The translations under genes were made by a program, and so were the position numbers. Of a stretch of DNA of 55,080 nt, positions 15,278-23,190 are shown piece by piece. The notes beneath the pieces were generated by a model. That model was not told the origin of the DNA. It ran no database searches and saw only the letters and a program-made list of their open reading frames with translations. The stretch covers positions 1-55,080 of the forward strand of contig NZ_BOOZ01000020.1 in assembly GCF_016863495.1 (NCBI RefSeq), read 5' to 3'. How positions within the stretch are numbered: position 1 is the stretch's first letter; each line of letters opens with the position of its first letter. The stretch is from Micromonospora andamanensis (GTDB lineage Bacteria > Actinomycetota > Actinomycetes > Mycobacteriales > Micromonosporaceae).

Positions 15278-18200
15278 GGTTCGACCACCTGCCGGCCCTG
15301 ACCGGACACCGGGCAACTGCTGCGCACCGGGCAGACCCGACATTTCGAGTTGGCGACCGCCGCGAAGGTCGAGGCGGCCATCGTGTCGGCGGTACGCCGG
15401 ACCAGCGCGGTCGCCCACCCGGCCTCCGGGCCGTCGGTGGCCGGTGGCTGGGCCTGCTCACGGGCATCCTTCGCACCAGTGCCGAGCTGCACCAACGCCG
15501 CCCCGCCGGACTCGTCGCCGAACTCGGCGAACGCACCCGCCGCCACCGCCGCCTGGTACGCGCCCAACTGCGGATGCTCGGCCACCTCGCCCTCGGTGAC
15601 AGCCGTGGACTTGCCGGTCTTGAGGTCGACAACCACCAGCCGGCCGTCCGCGTCGATCTCCAGCCGGTCCACCCGGCCGGTCAGCTCGACCGGCCGGTGC
15701 GGGTCGTCGAGGCGTACCGCGAACTCGTGTTCGATGGCGAGCAACCGGCGCGGATTCGCGGCGAGCCAGCGGAGCAGCTTGTCCACCATCGCCTCGGCGC
15801 GGGCCTGCTCCGGGCCGACCATCCACCGCGCGGCCAGCTCGATCGCGTCGAAGCGGGCGGCCACGTACTCCAGCAGCGTCTCCCGGTCGGCGCGGGCGTC
15901 CTCGGCGAGCATCGCCGCCGCGTGCACCAGGTTGCCGACGCCCTGCGCGGTGCTTGCCGGCGCGTTGCCGCCGTGCCGTTCCAGCAGCCAGCGCAGGCTG
16001 CACCGCAGCGCGCTCTCCATCCCCGACGGGGTCACCCGGACCGGCTCGCCGTCGTCGACCAGGGGCCGGTCGTCCGACAGGGGACGCAGCCCCCACCAGT
16101 CGTCGGGGTGCGCGCCGGACACCCCGGCGGCGGCCAGCCGGGCCAGCTCGGCCGCCGCCGCGCGCCGCCGGGCGACAGGCGCCGCCGGATCGGCCACCGC
16201 GGTACGCAACTCCGCCACCAGCGCGGGCAGCGTGAGCGCCCGGGGCGGCCGGCTCAACGGCAGTCGGCCCGGCCCGGCCGGTTCAGCCTCGGTGGTGTCC
16301 GCCGGGCCGTCATCGACCGGGAGGTCAGCCGGCGTCCCGGTGGGCAGCGGCTCGTCCGGCGGCCGGGACCGTGGCGGCTGACCGGAGTCGCCCGGGTCGT
16401 CGGTGGGGCCCAGTTCGTAGAGGAAGCGGCTGGGTTGCTCCTCGTGGTCGTCGCCGCCTACCGATGCGGAGGCGACCGCGCTGACCAGCAGCCGCCGCCG
16501 GGCGCGGGTCACCGCGACGTGGAACAGCCGCCGCTCCTCGTCGAGCAGCGCCGAGGTCTGCCCGACCACTGTGGCCACGGCGGCCGCGCCGTCCCCTCGG
16601 CCAGCCAGCACGTCGACCAGGCGCTCCGAGCCGAGCAGGCTGCCGCGCAACCGTAGGTCCGGCCAGACGCCCTCCTGCACCCCGGCCACCGCGACCAGGT
16701 CCCACTCCAGTCCCTTAGCGGCGTGCGCGGTGAGCAGCCGCACGGCGTCGCCCCGGTCGGCGGTCGGCGCGAGCGTGTCAGCCGGCAGTTCCTGACCGAG
16801 CACGTGGTCGAGGAACACCTCGGTACGCGCGCCGGGCAGCCGGTCGGTGAACCGGGCGGCAGCGTCGAAGAGGACAAGCACGGCGTCCAGGTCACGGTCG
16901 GCGGCCTCGGCCCGGCGACGCCGGGCGAGGTCGCCCTCGCCGGCCACGGCGGGACCCCGGGTCAGCGCGGCCGACCACAGCTCGCCCAGGCCGCTGGCCC
17001 GCCAGACGGCCCAGAGGACCTCCTCGGCTGTGGCGTTCGGCCGACCGGCCGCCTCCCGGGCGACGGCGAGCAGCCCGGCCACCGTCTGGGCCGGCTCGGC
17101 CCAACGCCGCTCGATCCCGGCCAGCTCCGCCGGGTCGCGTAACGCCTCGACGATCAGCTCGCCGGAGGGTCGCCGGTCGCCTCGGGCCAGGGCGAGGGCC
17201 CGTAGACCCTGCCGCAGCCGCCGCTCCGCCAACGGGTCGGCACCGCCGAGCGGTGAGTGCAGCAACGCGACAGCGGCCTCCTCGTCGAGCCGCTCCGGCT
17301 CCAGCGCGCAACGCAGCAGGAGCAGCAGCGGCGCGACCGCCGGTTGCAGATGCAGTGGTAGATCCTCGCCGTGCACCACAGTCGGTACCCCGGCGGCGTG
17401 CAGCGCCCGCCGCAACCCGGGCAGCTGCCGGGCGGTGGAGCGGACCAGCACCGCCATCCGCGCCCACGGCACGCCGTCGAGCAGGTGCGCGGCCCGCAAC
17501 GCGTGCGCCAGCCAGGCCGCCTCACTTGTGGTCGAGGAGAACGTGCGTACCTCCACCGCGCCCGGCGCAGTGCCCGGCAGGGCTCGCAGCCGCCGGTGCG
17601 CGGCCGGCCCACGCAGCCGCCGGGCCAGCCGGGTGGTGGCGGCCAGCAACCGCTCGCCCGCCCGGTAGCTGGTGGTCAGCAGCACCTGAGCGGCAGGGGC
17701 GCCGGAGGCGGTGCGGAACCGGTGCGGGAAGGCCGTGACACCGCTCGGGTCGGCACCCCGGAAGGCGTACGTGGAGGAGTCGGGATCGGCGAACGCGACA
17801 AGGGGCAGCCCACCGCCGGCCACCGTGTCCAGCAGCTCCAACTGCGCGGGGTCGGTGTCGGCCAGCTCGTCGACGTAGACGTGGGCCAGCCGACGCCGCT
17901 CGGCGGCGAGCAGCTCCGGATCGTCGCGCAGCATCCCGGTGGCCGCCCGGACCAACTCCGCCGGGTCGTAGGCGACCGAGCCGCGGTTGGCCACGTCCCG
18001 CAGGGCCAGCACGGCGACGTACTGCCGCAGGAACCGGGCGGCGGCCGGCCAGTCGGCACGACCGAGCCGGTCACCGAGCCGGGCCAGCTCGACCGGCCCC
18101 ACCCCACGCTCGGCGGCACGCATCAGCAGGTCGCGCAGTTGCGCGGCGAACGCCCGGGTCCGCAGGGCCGGCCGCAGGTCGGTGGGCCAACCGACCCGAT

Positions 18201-18990
18201 CGTCGTCAGGCTCCACGTCCGGCTCCGCACCGACGACGTCCAGCAGCTCGCGGATGATCAGATCCTGCTCCGGGCCGGTCAGCAGCCGGGGTGACGGCTC
18301 ACCGCGTTCGGCGGCGGCCCGCCGTAGCAGGCCGAAGGCGTACGCGGGAAAGGTGCGCACCAGCGGCTCGCGCAGCACCCGCTGGCCGGTCGCGGCGACC
18401 CGCGCCTCGATCCGGTGCCGCAGGTCCGCGGCACCACGGCGGCTGAAGGTGAGCACCAGGATCCGCTCCGGGTCGACCCCCTCGGCGATCCGGGCGGTGA
18501 CCGCCTCGACGAGAGTCCGGGTCTTCCCGGTGCCCGGTCCACCCAGGACGAGCATCGGACCGCCGGTGTGCGCGACGATCTCCGCCTGTCGCGGATCGAC
18601 AGGCGCAGCGGCCGAGCCAGGTGCAGCACCCGCCGGTTCGACAAGGCCCGGCGCAGCGTGCCCAGGCCGTTCCCCGCCCGGCCCGGCGTGACTTGGCGCG
18701 GCCTGACGTGGCCGTTCCGCACTCGGTGCGGCGCTGCCTGGCCGTTCCTGGCCGGGCACGGCGTGATCCGGCGCGACGTGACTCGACGCGGCACGGTCCT
18801 GGTCGGCCCGGCCCGACGTAGCCCGGTCCGGCGCGGCGCTGTCCGGCGCGGCGCTGTCCGGCGCGGCGCTGTCCGGCGCGGCGCTGTCCGGCGCGGAGTC
18901 CGGATGCGCGGCGTCCGAGGGCGGCCCGGTGGACGGGCCGCTCCCCTCGGTCGGCCCGGCGGGCCGACGCACCAACCGGTACGCCTGCAT
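15274..18990 (-). CDS. adnA: AdnA-like helicase-nuclease subunit with expanded N-terminal linker
   Basis: First subunit of AdnAB, 1238 aa, longer than the roughly 1,050 aa usual for mycobacterial AdnA. The conserved opening MQAYRLVRRP is followed by a disordered Ala/Pro/Asp/Arg-rich stretch of about 120 residues, including PDSAA repeats at 31-55. Then come the motor (Walker A GGPGTGKT, 150-157; motif VYVDELADTDPAQ; AHAAKGLEWD) and the nuclease (GRVDRLEID, VVVDLKTGKST). The terminal cysteines CRVCPVRSSC, with an earlier one in ALRCSLRWLL, match the Fe-S staple of AddB/AdnA nucleases. It overlaps adnB by 4 bases. The start is fixed by the conserved N-terminus, so the linker is genuinely inside the protein. 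Confidence 0.9.
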   Translation of the reverse strand: MQAYRLVRRPAGPTEGSGPSTGPPSDAAHPDSAPDSAAPDSAAPDSAAPDSAAPDRATSGRADQDRAASSHVAPDHAVPGQERPGSAAPSAERPRQAAPSHAGPGGERPGHAAPGLVEPAGAAPGSAAAPVDPRQAEIVAHTGGPMLVLGGPGTGKTRTLVEAVTARIAEGVDPERILVLTFSRRGAADLRHRIEARVAATGQRVLREPLVRTFPAYAFGLLRRAAAERGEPSPRLLTGPEQDLIIRELLDVVGAEPDVEPDDDRVGWPTDLRPALRTRAFAAQLRDLLMRAAERGVGPVELARLGDRLGRADWPAAARFLRQYVAVLALRDVANRGSVAYDPAELVRAATGMLRDDPELLAAERRRLAHVYVDELADTDPAQLELLDTVAGGGLPLVAFADPDSSTYAFRGADPSGVTAFPHRFRTASGAPAAQVLLTTSYRAGERLLAATTRLARRLRGPAAHRRLRALPGTAPGAVEVRTFSSTTSEAAWLAHALRAAHLLDGVPWARMAVLVRSTARQLPGLRRALHAAGVPTVVHGEDLPLHLQPAVAPLLLLLRCALEPERLDEEAAVALLHSPLGGADPLAERRLRQGLRALALARGDRRPSGELIVEALRDPAELAGIERRWAEPAQTVAGLLAVAREAAGRPNATAEEVLWAVWRASGLGELWSAALTRGPAVAGEGDLARRRRAEAADRDLDAVLVLFDAAARFTDRLPGARTEVFLDHVLGQELPADTLAPTADRGDAVRLLTAHAAKGLEWDLVAVAGVQEGVWPDLRLRGSLLGSERLVDVLAGRGDGAAAVATVVGQTSALLDEERRLFHVAVTRARRRLLVSAVASASVGGDDHEEQPSRFLYELGPTDDPGDSGQPPRSRPPDEPLPTGTPADLPVDDGPADTTEAEPAGPGRLPLSRPPRALTLPALVAELRTAVADPAAPVARRRAAAAELARLAAAGVSGAHPDDWWGLRPLSDDRPLVDDGEPVRVTPSGMESALRCSLRWLLERHGGNAPASTAQGVGNLVHAAAMLAEDARADRETLLEYVAARFDAIELAARWMVGPEQARAEAMVDKLLRWLAANPRRLLAIEHEFAVRLDDPHRPVELTGRVDRLEIDADGRLVVVDLKTGKSTAVTEGEVAEHPQLGAYQAAVAAGAFAEFGDESGGAALVQLGTGAKDAREQAQPPATDGPEAGWATALVRRTADTMAASTFAAVANSKCRVCPVRSSCPVSGQGRQVVEP
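18826..18896. repeat. 15-bp tandem repeat inside adnA
   Basis: Unit gtccggcgcggcgct occurs four times exactly (18826-18885), then a partial fifth copy. It encodes in-frame PDSAA on the minus strand. A multiple of three keeps the frame, so copy number can vary without breaking adnA. Confidence 0.9.
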
Positions 18991-19141
18991 CCCGCCATCC
19001 CATCACGGCCCTGCGACACCGCTCGACGCGCCACACCCGCCTCAGCGGACGCCCGACGCTCGACATGCGGCAAGTTGGGGCCACCGCCCGGCGGGAAAGC
19101 CCAACACGCCGCATCCCGAGCCGATCACGGTGCCGGGCCGC

Positions 19142-19201
19142 CGTGGGCTGAGCAAGGGCAGCGTGGGCTGAGCAAGGGCAGCGTGGGCTGAGCAAGGGCA
19201 G
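19142..19201. repeat. three perfect 20-bp tandem repeats, intergenic
   Basis: Unit cgtgggctgagcaagggcag is repeated three times without mismatch between adnA (start 18990) and the LOG gene (stop 19253). The remaining 18991-19141 contains no gene I can support. There are no spacers, so it is not a CRISPR. Confidence 0.9.
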
Positions 19202-19252
19202 GTGGCGGGCCGGAGGTCTGGGGCGACCAGGACCGAGCCACGGTCGGGCGGT

Positions 19253-19798
19253 TCAGGTGAGGTGGGATTCGATCAGGTCGAGAGCACCGGAGACGGTGTC
19301 GACCGACCGGAGCAGGTCGAAGCCGGCGGGTTTGAGGAACGCCTGGTCGGTCAGGCTGCGCAGCCAGCCCAGCAGCGGGTCGTAGAAGCCGTCGGTGTCG
19401 ACAAGCACCATCGGCTTGTGGTGCAGGGCGAGTGTCGCGGTGGTCCAGACCTCGAAGAGTTCGTCGAGCGTGCCGAGCCCGCCGGGCAGGGTGAGGAAGG
19501 CGTCCGACTTCTCGATCATCAAGATCTTCCGGCTGGCCATCGAGTCGGTGACAAGCAGTTCGTCGGAGTCGAGGTCGGCGACCTCCAGGTCCACGAGCGC
19601 CTGCGGTATGACGCCGATCGTGCGGCCTCCCGCCGAGCGGGCGCCGTTGACGAGCGCACCCATCATCCCGACGCAGCCGCCGCCGCTGACAAGTGTGTGC
19701 CCGCGTCGCGCAAGCTGCGCACCGGTGTCGGCCGCCAGGTCCAGCCAGCGCTTGTCGAGCGTGCGGGAGGAGGCACAGAACACGCAGATCGCGGCCAC
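19253..19798 (-). CDS. LOG-family Rossmann protein (TIGR00730), 181 aa
   Basis: Lysine-decarboxylase-like/LOG fold; characterised members hydrolyse cytokinin riboside monophosphates or other nucleotide monophosphates. The motif PGGLGTLDE and the upstream SRK of the active site are intact, and the N-terminus MAAICVFCASS with SGGGCVGMMG is typical. It follows the second LOG gene with a 3-base gap, so it is in the same operon. In M. tuberculosis a LOG gene lies near dapD-dapE, as here. Ligand unknown. Confidence 0.9.
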   Translation of the reverse strand: MAAICVFCASSRTLDKRWLDLAADTGAQLARRGHTLVSGGGCVGMMGALVNGARSAGGRTIGVIPQALVDLEVADLDSDELLVTDSMASRKILMIEKSDAFLTLPGGLGTLDELFEVWTTATLALHHKPMVLVDTDGFYDPLLGWLRSLTDQAFLKPAGFDLLRSVDTVSGALDLIESHLT

Positions 19799-19801
19799 CG
19801 G

Positions 19802-20659
19802 TCAGCGCCCCGAGGGGTCGTCGGTCGTGGCTGACCCGTCGGCGGCGGCCTGCTGGTCCGCGGCGGCCCGGGCCACCGCTTCCTCGCGTACGGTCTCCTG
19901 CTCGACATTGAGGGCGGCCTCGGCCTCGACGATGTGCCGAACCGCCGCGGCGACGTCGTCGGTGACGCAGATCAGCTCCAGGTCGACCGGACCGATCTTG
20001 CCTTCCGCGGCCATCGTGTCCCGCAGCCAGTCGAGCAGGCCCTGCCAGTAGTCCGCGCCCATCAGCACCACCGGGAACCGGGTGACCTTCCCGGTCTGCA
20101 CCAGGGTGAGCGCCTCGAAGAGCTCGTCCATGGTGCCGAAGCCGCCGGGCAGCACCACGAACGCCTGGGCGTACTTGACGAACATGGTCTTGCGGGCGAA
20201 GAAGTAGCGGAAGTCGATGGCCAGGTCGACCCACTCGTTGATGCCCTGCTCGAAGGGGAGTTCGATGCCGAGGCCGACGGAGTGGCCGCCGGCCTCGCTC
20301 GCGCCCCGGTTGGCCGCCTCCATCACGCCGGGGCCGCCTCCGGTGATCACCGCGTAACCGGCGCGAGCCAGTGCCGCGCCCAGCGCCTCGGCGAGCTGAC
20401 ACTCGGGGCTGTCCGGCTTGCTGCGCGCCGAGCCGAAGACACTTACCGCAGGCGGCAGGTCGGCGAGGGTGTCGAAGCCCTCCACGAACTCGGAGAGGAT
20501 GCGCAGTGCCCGCCAGGCGTCCTTGGTCTTCCAGTCGGCCCGCGCGCGGGAGTCCAGCAGACGTTGGTCCGCGGTGCTACTGGTGATCGACTGGCGACGG
20601 AGTGTGACGGCGCCGCGATGCCGCTCCTGTCCTCGTTCGCGCCCGTTGCTCTGGGTCAT
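19802..20659 (-). CDS. LOG-family Rossmann protein, larger paralogue (285 aa)
   Basis: The core resembles its neighbour (SVFGSAR, TGGGPGVMEAANRGA, FARKTMFVKYAQAF, PGGFGTMDE) but it belongs to the longer class. It has an N-terminal extension of about 70 residues (basic, then DAWRALRILSEFVEGF) and a C-terminal acidic/Ala-rich tail. The catalytic RK and PGGxGTxxE motifs are present. It is the first gene of a two-gene operon with the short LOG protein and is divergent from the 50-aa gene. Molecular role not established; phosphoribohydrolase activity is inferred from the family. Confidence 0.88.
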   Translation of the reverse strand: MTQSNGRERGQERHRGAVTLRRQSITSSTADQRLLDSRARADWKTKDAWRALRILSEFVEGFDTLADLPPAVSVFGSARSKPDSPECQLAEALGAALARAGYAVITGGGPGVMEAANRGASEAGGHSVGLGIELPFEQGINEWVDLAIDFRYFFARKTMFVKYAQAFVVLPGGFGTMDELFEALTLVQTGKVTRFPVVLMGADYWQGLLDWLRDTMAAEGKIGPVDLELICVTDDVAAAVRHIVEAEAALNVEQETVREEAVARAAADQQAAADGSATTDDPSGR

Positions 20660-20752
20660 GCAAGCAACCGTAGTGGAGCGGGACCGGAGAACCCGGCAAA
20701 CACTTTGTGATCTTGTGCAACCAAATCGCTTTCCCGTACGTCTTACTATTCA

Positions 20753-20765
20753 CATACCGGGTATG
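20753..20765. promoter_or_regulatory. 13-bp palindrome CATACCGGGTATG
   Basis: Perfect 5-bp arms around CGG, in the divergent LOG/50-aa intergenic region. It differs by one central base from a palindrome in the subtilisin promoter (26581-26593), so it may be an operator for the same regulator class. Confidence 0.45.
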
Positions 20766-20798
20766 CCCCGGCGCGCAGGCTTCGGGGGAGGAGACAGC

Positions 20799-20951
20799 GT
20801 GATCAACAACAACGAACGGATCCGGATTCGCCGCCAGATGCAGCGACGCATCCGCGACGTGGTGGCCGAGCGCCGCCGCAGCCGCATGCTCGAGAACCCA
20901 CCCGAACCACCTGCCGACCCGGGCACCGAGTCCCACCTCACCGCCGTCTGA
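20799..20951 (+). CDS. small basic protein (50 aa)
   Basis: Starts at GTG 20799 after GGAGGAGACAGC. The N-terminal half is a strongly basic helix (RIRIRRQMQRRIRDVVAERRR); the tail is acidic/Pro-rich (NPPEPPADPGTES). No family recognised; nucleic-acid or membrane contact is possible but unproven. It lies between the divergent LOG operon and the convergent dapE. Weak promoter-like hexamers (TTGTGC 20713, TACGTC 20737) precede it. Confidence 0.6.
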   Translation: MINNNERIRIRRQMQRRIRDVVAERRRSRMLENPPEPPADPGTESHLTAV

Positions 20952-20985
20952 CCGCTGCCGGCCGCCTCGGTCACGCCGCCGGTGG

Positions 20986-22059
20986 TCAGGCCGGGGCGAG
21001 CCAGCGGTGCAGCGTCGCCGCTCCGTCGCGGATCTTGCCGATCTCGACGTGCTCGTCCGGGTGGTGGGCCAGGTTCGGATCCCCCGGTCCGAAGTTCAGC
21101 GCCGGGATCCCCATCGCCGCGAACCGGGCCACGTCGGTCCAGCCCAGCTTGCCGATGGGAGCGGCACCCACCGCCGCCACGAACTCCCGCGCGGGGGCGG
21201 CCTCCAGGCCGGGCAGCGCACCGGCCGCGCAGTCGGTCACCGTCAGCTCATAGTCCGCGAATACCTCGCGCAGGTGCGCCTCGGCCTCGGCCGGCGTACG
21301 GTCCGGCGCGAAGCGGTAGTTCACCTCGATCTCGCACCGGTCCGGCACCACGTTGCCGGCGACTCCGCCGCGGATGCCTGTCGCGTTCATGCCCTCCCGG
21401 TACTCGCACCCGTCGATGGTCACCCGCCGGGCCTGGTAGGTCGACAGGCGGCGGAGCACCTCGCCCGCGCCGTGCACCGCGTTGACACCGTGCCAGGACC
21501 GGGCCGAGTGGGCCCGGACGCCAGTGGTCACCACCTCAGCCCGCATGGTGCCCTGGCAGCCGGCCTCGACGATGCCGTACGTCGGCTCCAGCAGCAGGGC
21601 GAAGTCGGCCTCCAGCCAGTCCGGATGCGCCTGCGCGACCAGGTGCAGCCCGTTGTACCTCGACTCGATCTCCTCGGCCTCGTAGAAGAAGTACGTCACG
21701 TCGTAGCGCGGCTCTGGCAAAGTCGTCGCGAGGTGCAACGCGAAGGCGACCCCTGACTTCATGTCCGAGGTGCCGCAGCCGTACATCAGATCGCCGCGCA
21801 GGGTCGACGGGAAGTTGTTGTTCAGTGGCACGGTGTCCAGGTGGCCCGCCAGCACCACCCGGGAGTCCCGCCCCAGGTCGGTACGGGCCATCACCGTGTT
21901 GCCGTGCCGGTAGGTGGTCAGGTGCGGGACCACCCGCAGAACCTCCTCCACGCAGTCGGCGATGGCCTTCTCGTTGAGAGACACGGACTCGATGTCGACA
22001 AGCGCGCGGGTCAGCGCCACCGGATCGGCGAGGACCTCGGGGGTAAGCGGGTTCTCCAT
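20986..22059 (-). CDS. dapE: succinyl-diaminopimelate desuccinylase
   Basis: M20-family di-zinc amidohydrolase (357 aa) releasing LL-diaminopimelate in the succinylase branch of lysine/peptidoglycan-precursor synthesis. Metal and catalytic motifs are in place: GHLDTVPLN, CGTSDMKSG, FYEAEEIES, and the C-terminal HHPDEHVEIG. The start MENPLTPEVL at 22059 is chosen because the longer ORF runs through the dapD region on the opposite strand. It is divergent from dapD with a gap of about 126 bases. With dapD here and dapC at 34.6 kb, three steps of the branch are in this window. Confidence 0.94.
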   Translation of the reverse strand: MENPLTPEVLADPVALTRALVDIESVSLNEKAIADCVEEVLRVVPHLTTYRHGNTVMARTDLGRDSRVVLAGHLDTVPLNNNFPSTLRGDLMYGCGTSDMKSGVAFALHLATTLPEPRYDVTYFFYEAEEIESRYNGLHLVAQAHPDWLEADFALLLEPTYGIVEAGCQGTMRAEVVTTGVRAHSARSWHGVNAVHGAGEVLRRLSTYQARRVTIDGCEYREGMNATGIRGGVAGNVVPDRCEIEVNYRFAPDRTPAEAEAHLREVFADYELTVTDCAAGALPGLEAAPAREFVAAVGAAPIGKLGWTDVARFAAMGIPALNFGPGDPNLAHHPDEHVEIGKIRDGAATLHRWLAPA

Positions 22060-22185
22060 GGTCCGCACGGTACCGTCACAACCGGCGACCGCGAGACGCG
22101 AGCCCTTCGGCGAAGCGGGAGTGCGCGTGCGAGCCCCGCGGTCGCGAGCAGCAGCCAGCCCAGATGGGAAGCAAGGGGTGAGTAA

Positions 22186-23145
22186 GTGACGTCCACACAA
22201 TCCGCGTGGGGCATCGGCCTGGCCACCGTCACCGCCGAGGACCAGGTACTCGACACCTGGTACCCGACCGGCAAGCTGGGCCTCGGTGACCTGCCGCTGG
22301 TGGCCGGCGAGGACGAGGCCGACGTGCTCGACCTGCCGCCCGGCGCGATCGGTGACCGGGTCCTGCCGGGTCTGCGTACCGTCCAGGTGGTCACCGTGAT
22401 CGGCTCGCTGGACGACCCGATCAAGGACGCGGCCGACGCGTACCTGCGGCTGCACCTGCTCTCCCACCGCCTGGTGCGCCCCAATGAGATCAACCTCGAC
22501 GGCATCTTCGGCAAGTTGGCGAACGTGGCCTGGACCTCGGCCGGGCCGTGCCCGCCGGAGCGGGTTGACGAGCTGCGCGTCATCGAGCGGGCCGCCGGCC
22601 GTCACCTCGGCGTGTACGGGGTGGACAAGTTCCCCCGGATGACCGACTACGTGGTGCCCGCCGGGGTGCGGATCGCCGACGCCGACCGGGTCCGGCTGGG
22701 CGCCCACCTCGCCTCCGGCACCACTGTCATGCACGAGGGCTTCGTCAACTTCAACGCCGGCACGCTCGGCGCCTCCATGGTCGAGGGACGCATCGTGCAG
22801 GGCGTGGTGGTGGGTGACGGTTCCGACATCGGCGGCGGCGCCTCCATCATGGGCACCCTCTCCGGCGGCGGCACCGACAAGGTACGCATCGGCGAGCGCA
22901 GCCTGGTCGGCGCCAACGCCGGTGTCGGCATCTCGCTCGGTGACGACTGCGTCGTGGAGGCGGGCTGTTACATCACCGCCGCCTCGAAGATCAGCCTTCC
23001 GGACGGCCGGGTCGTCAAGGCGCGCGAGCTCTCCGGCGTCGACGGGTTGCTGTTCTGGCGCAACTCGGTCTCCGGCGCGCTGGAGGCCCGCCCCCGCACC
23101 GGCCGGGGCATCGAACTGAACGCCGCGCTGCACGCCAACGACTGA
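22186..23145 (+). CDS. dapD: tetrahydrodipicolinate N-succinyltransferase
   Basis: 319-aa succinyltransferase of the DAP pathway, actinobacterial type. An N-terminal domain (SAWGIGLATVTAEDQVLDTW) is followed by a left-handed beta-helix of hexapeptide repeats (GTLGASMVEGRIVQGVVVGDG, GIGISLGDD-like turns) and a terminal LFWRNS segment. Acts as a trimer with succinyl-CoA. The GTG start at 22186 follows GGGGTGAG. It is divergent from dapE, so both could be set from one control region. Confidence 0.95.
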   Translation: MTSTQSAWGIGLATVTAEDQVLDTWYPTGKLGLGDLPLVAGEDEADVLDLPPGAIGDRVLPGLRTVQVVTVIGSLDDPIKDAADAYLRLHLLSHRLVRPNEINLDGIFGKLANVAWTSAGPCPPERVDELRVIERAAGRHLGVYGVDKFPRMTDYVVPAGVRIADADRVRLGAHLASGTTVMHEGFVNFNAGTLGASMVEGRIVQGVVVGDGSDIGGGASIMGTLSGGGTDKVRIGERSLVGANAGVGISLGDDCVVEAGCYITAASKISLPDGRVVKARELSGVDGLLFWRNSVSGALEARPRTGRGIELNAALHAND

Positions 23146-23148
23146 GCC

Positions 23149-23184
23149 CCGGTGGGGCGGGCGCGATCCCGCCCGCCCCACCGG
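23149..23184. terminator. bidirectional terminator between dapD and the subtilisin gene
   Basis: Perfect 15-bp GC stem (23149-23163 / 23170-23184) with a 6-base loop, starting 3 bases after the dapD stop and ending 7 bases from the convergent protease stop. Confidence 0.85.
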
Positions 23185-23190
23185 CACGGC

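Noticed and set aside
13364..15301. 645-aa plus-strand ORF opposite adnB
   Set aside because: Antisense shadow; the minus frame has all helicase and nuclease motifs.
18826..18896. CRISPR or mobile-element scar in adnA
   Set aside because: 15-bp units without spacers, in frame within a coding linker: simple tandem expansion.
19142..19201. CRISPR array
   Set aside because: Repeats are directly adjacent with no spacers and no cas genes are nearby.
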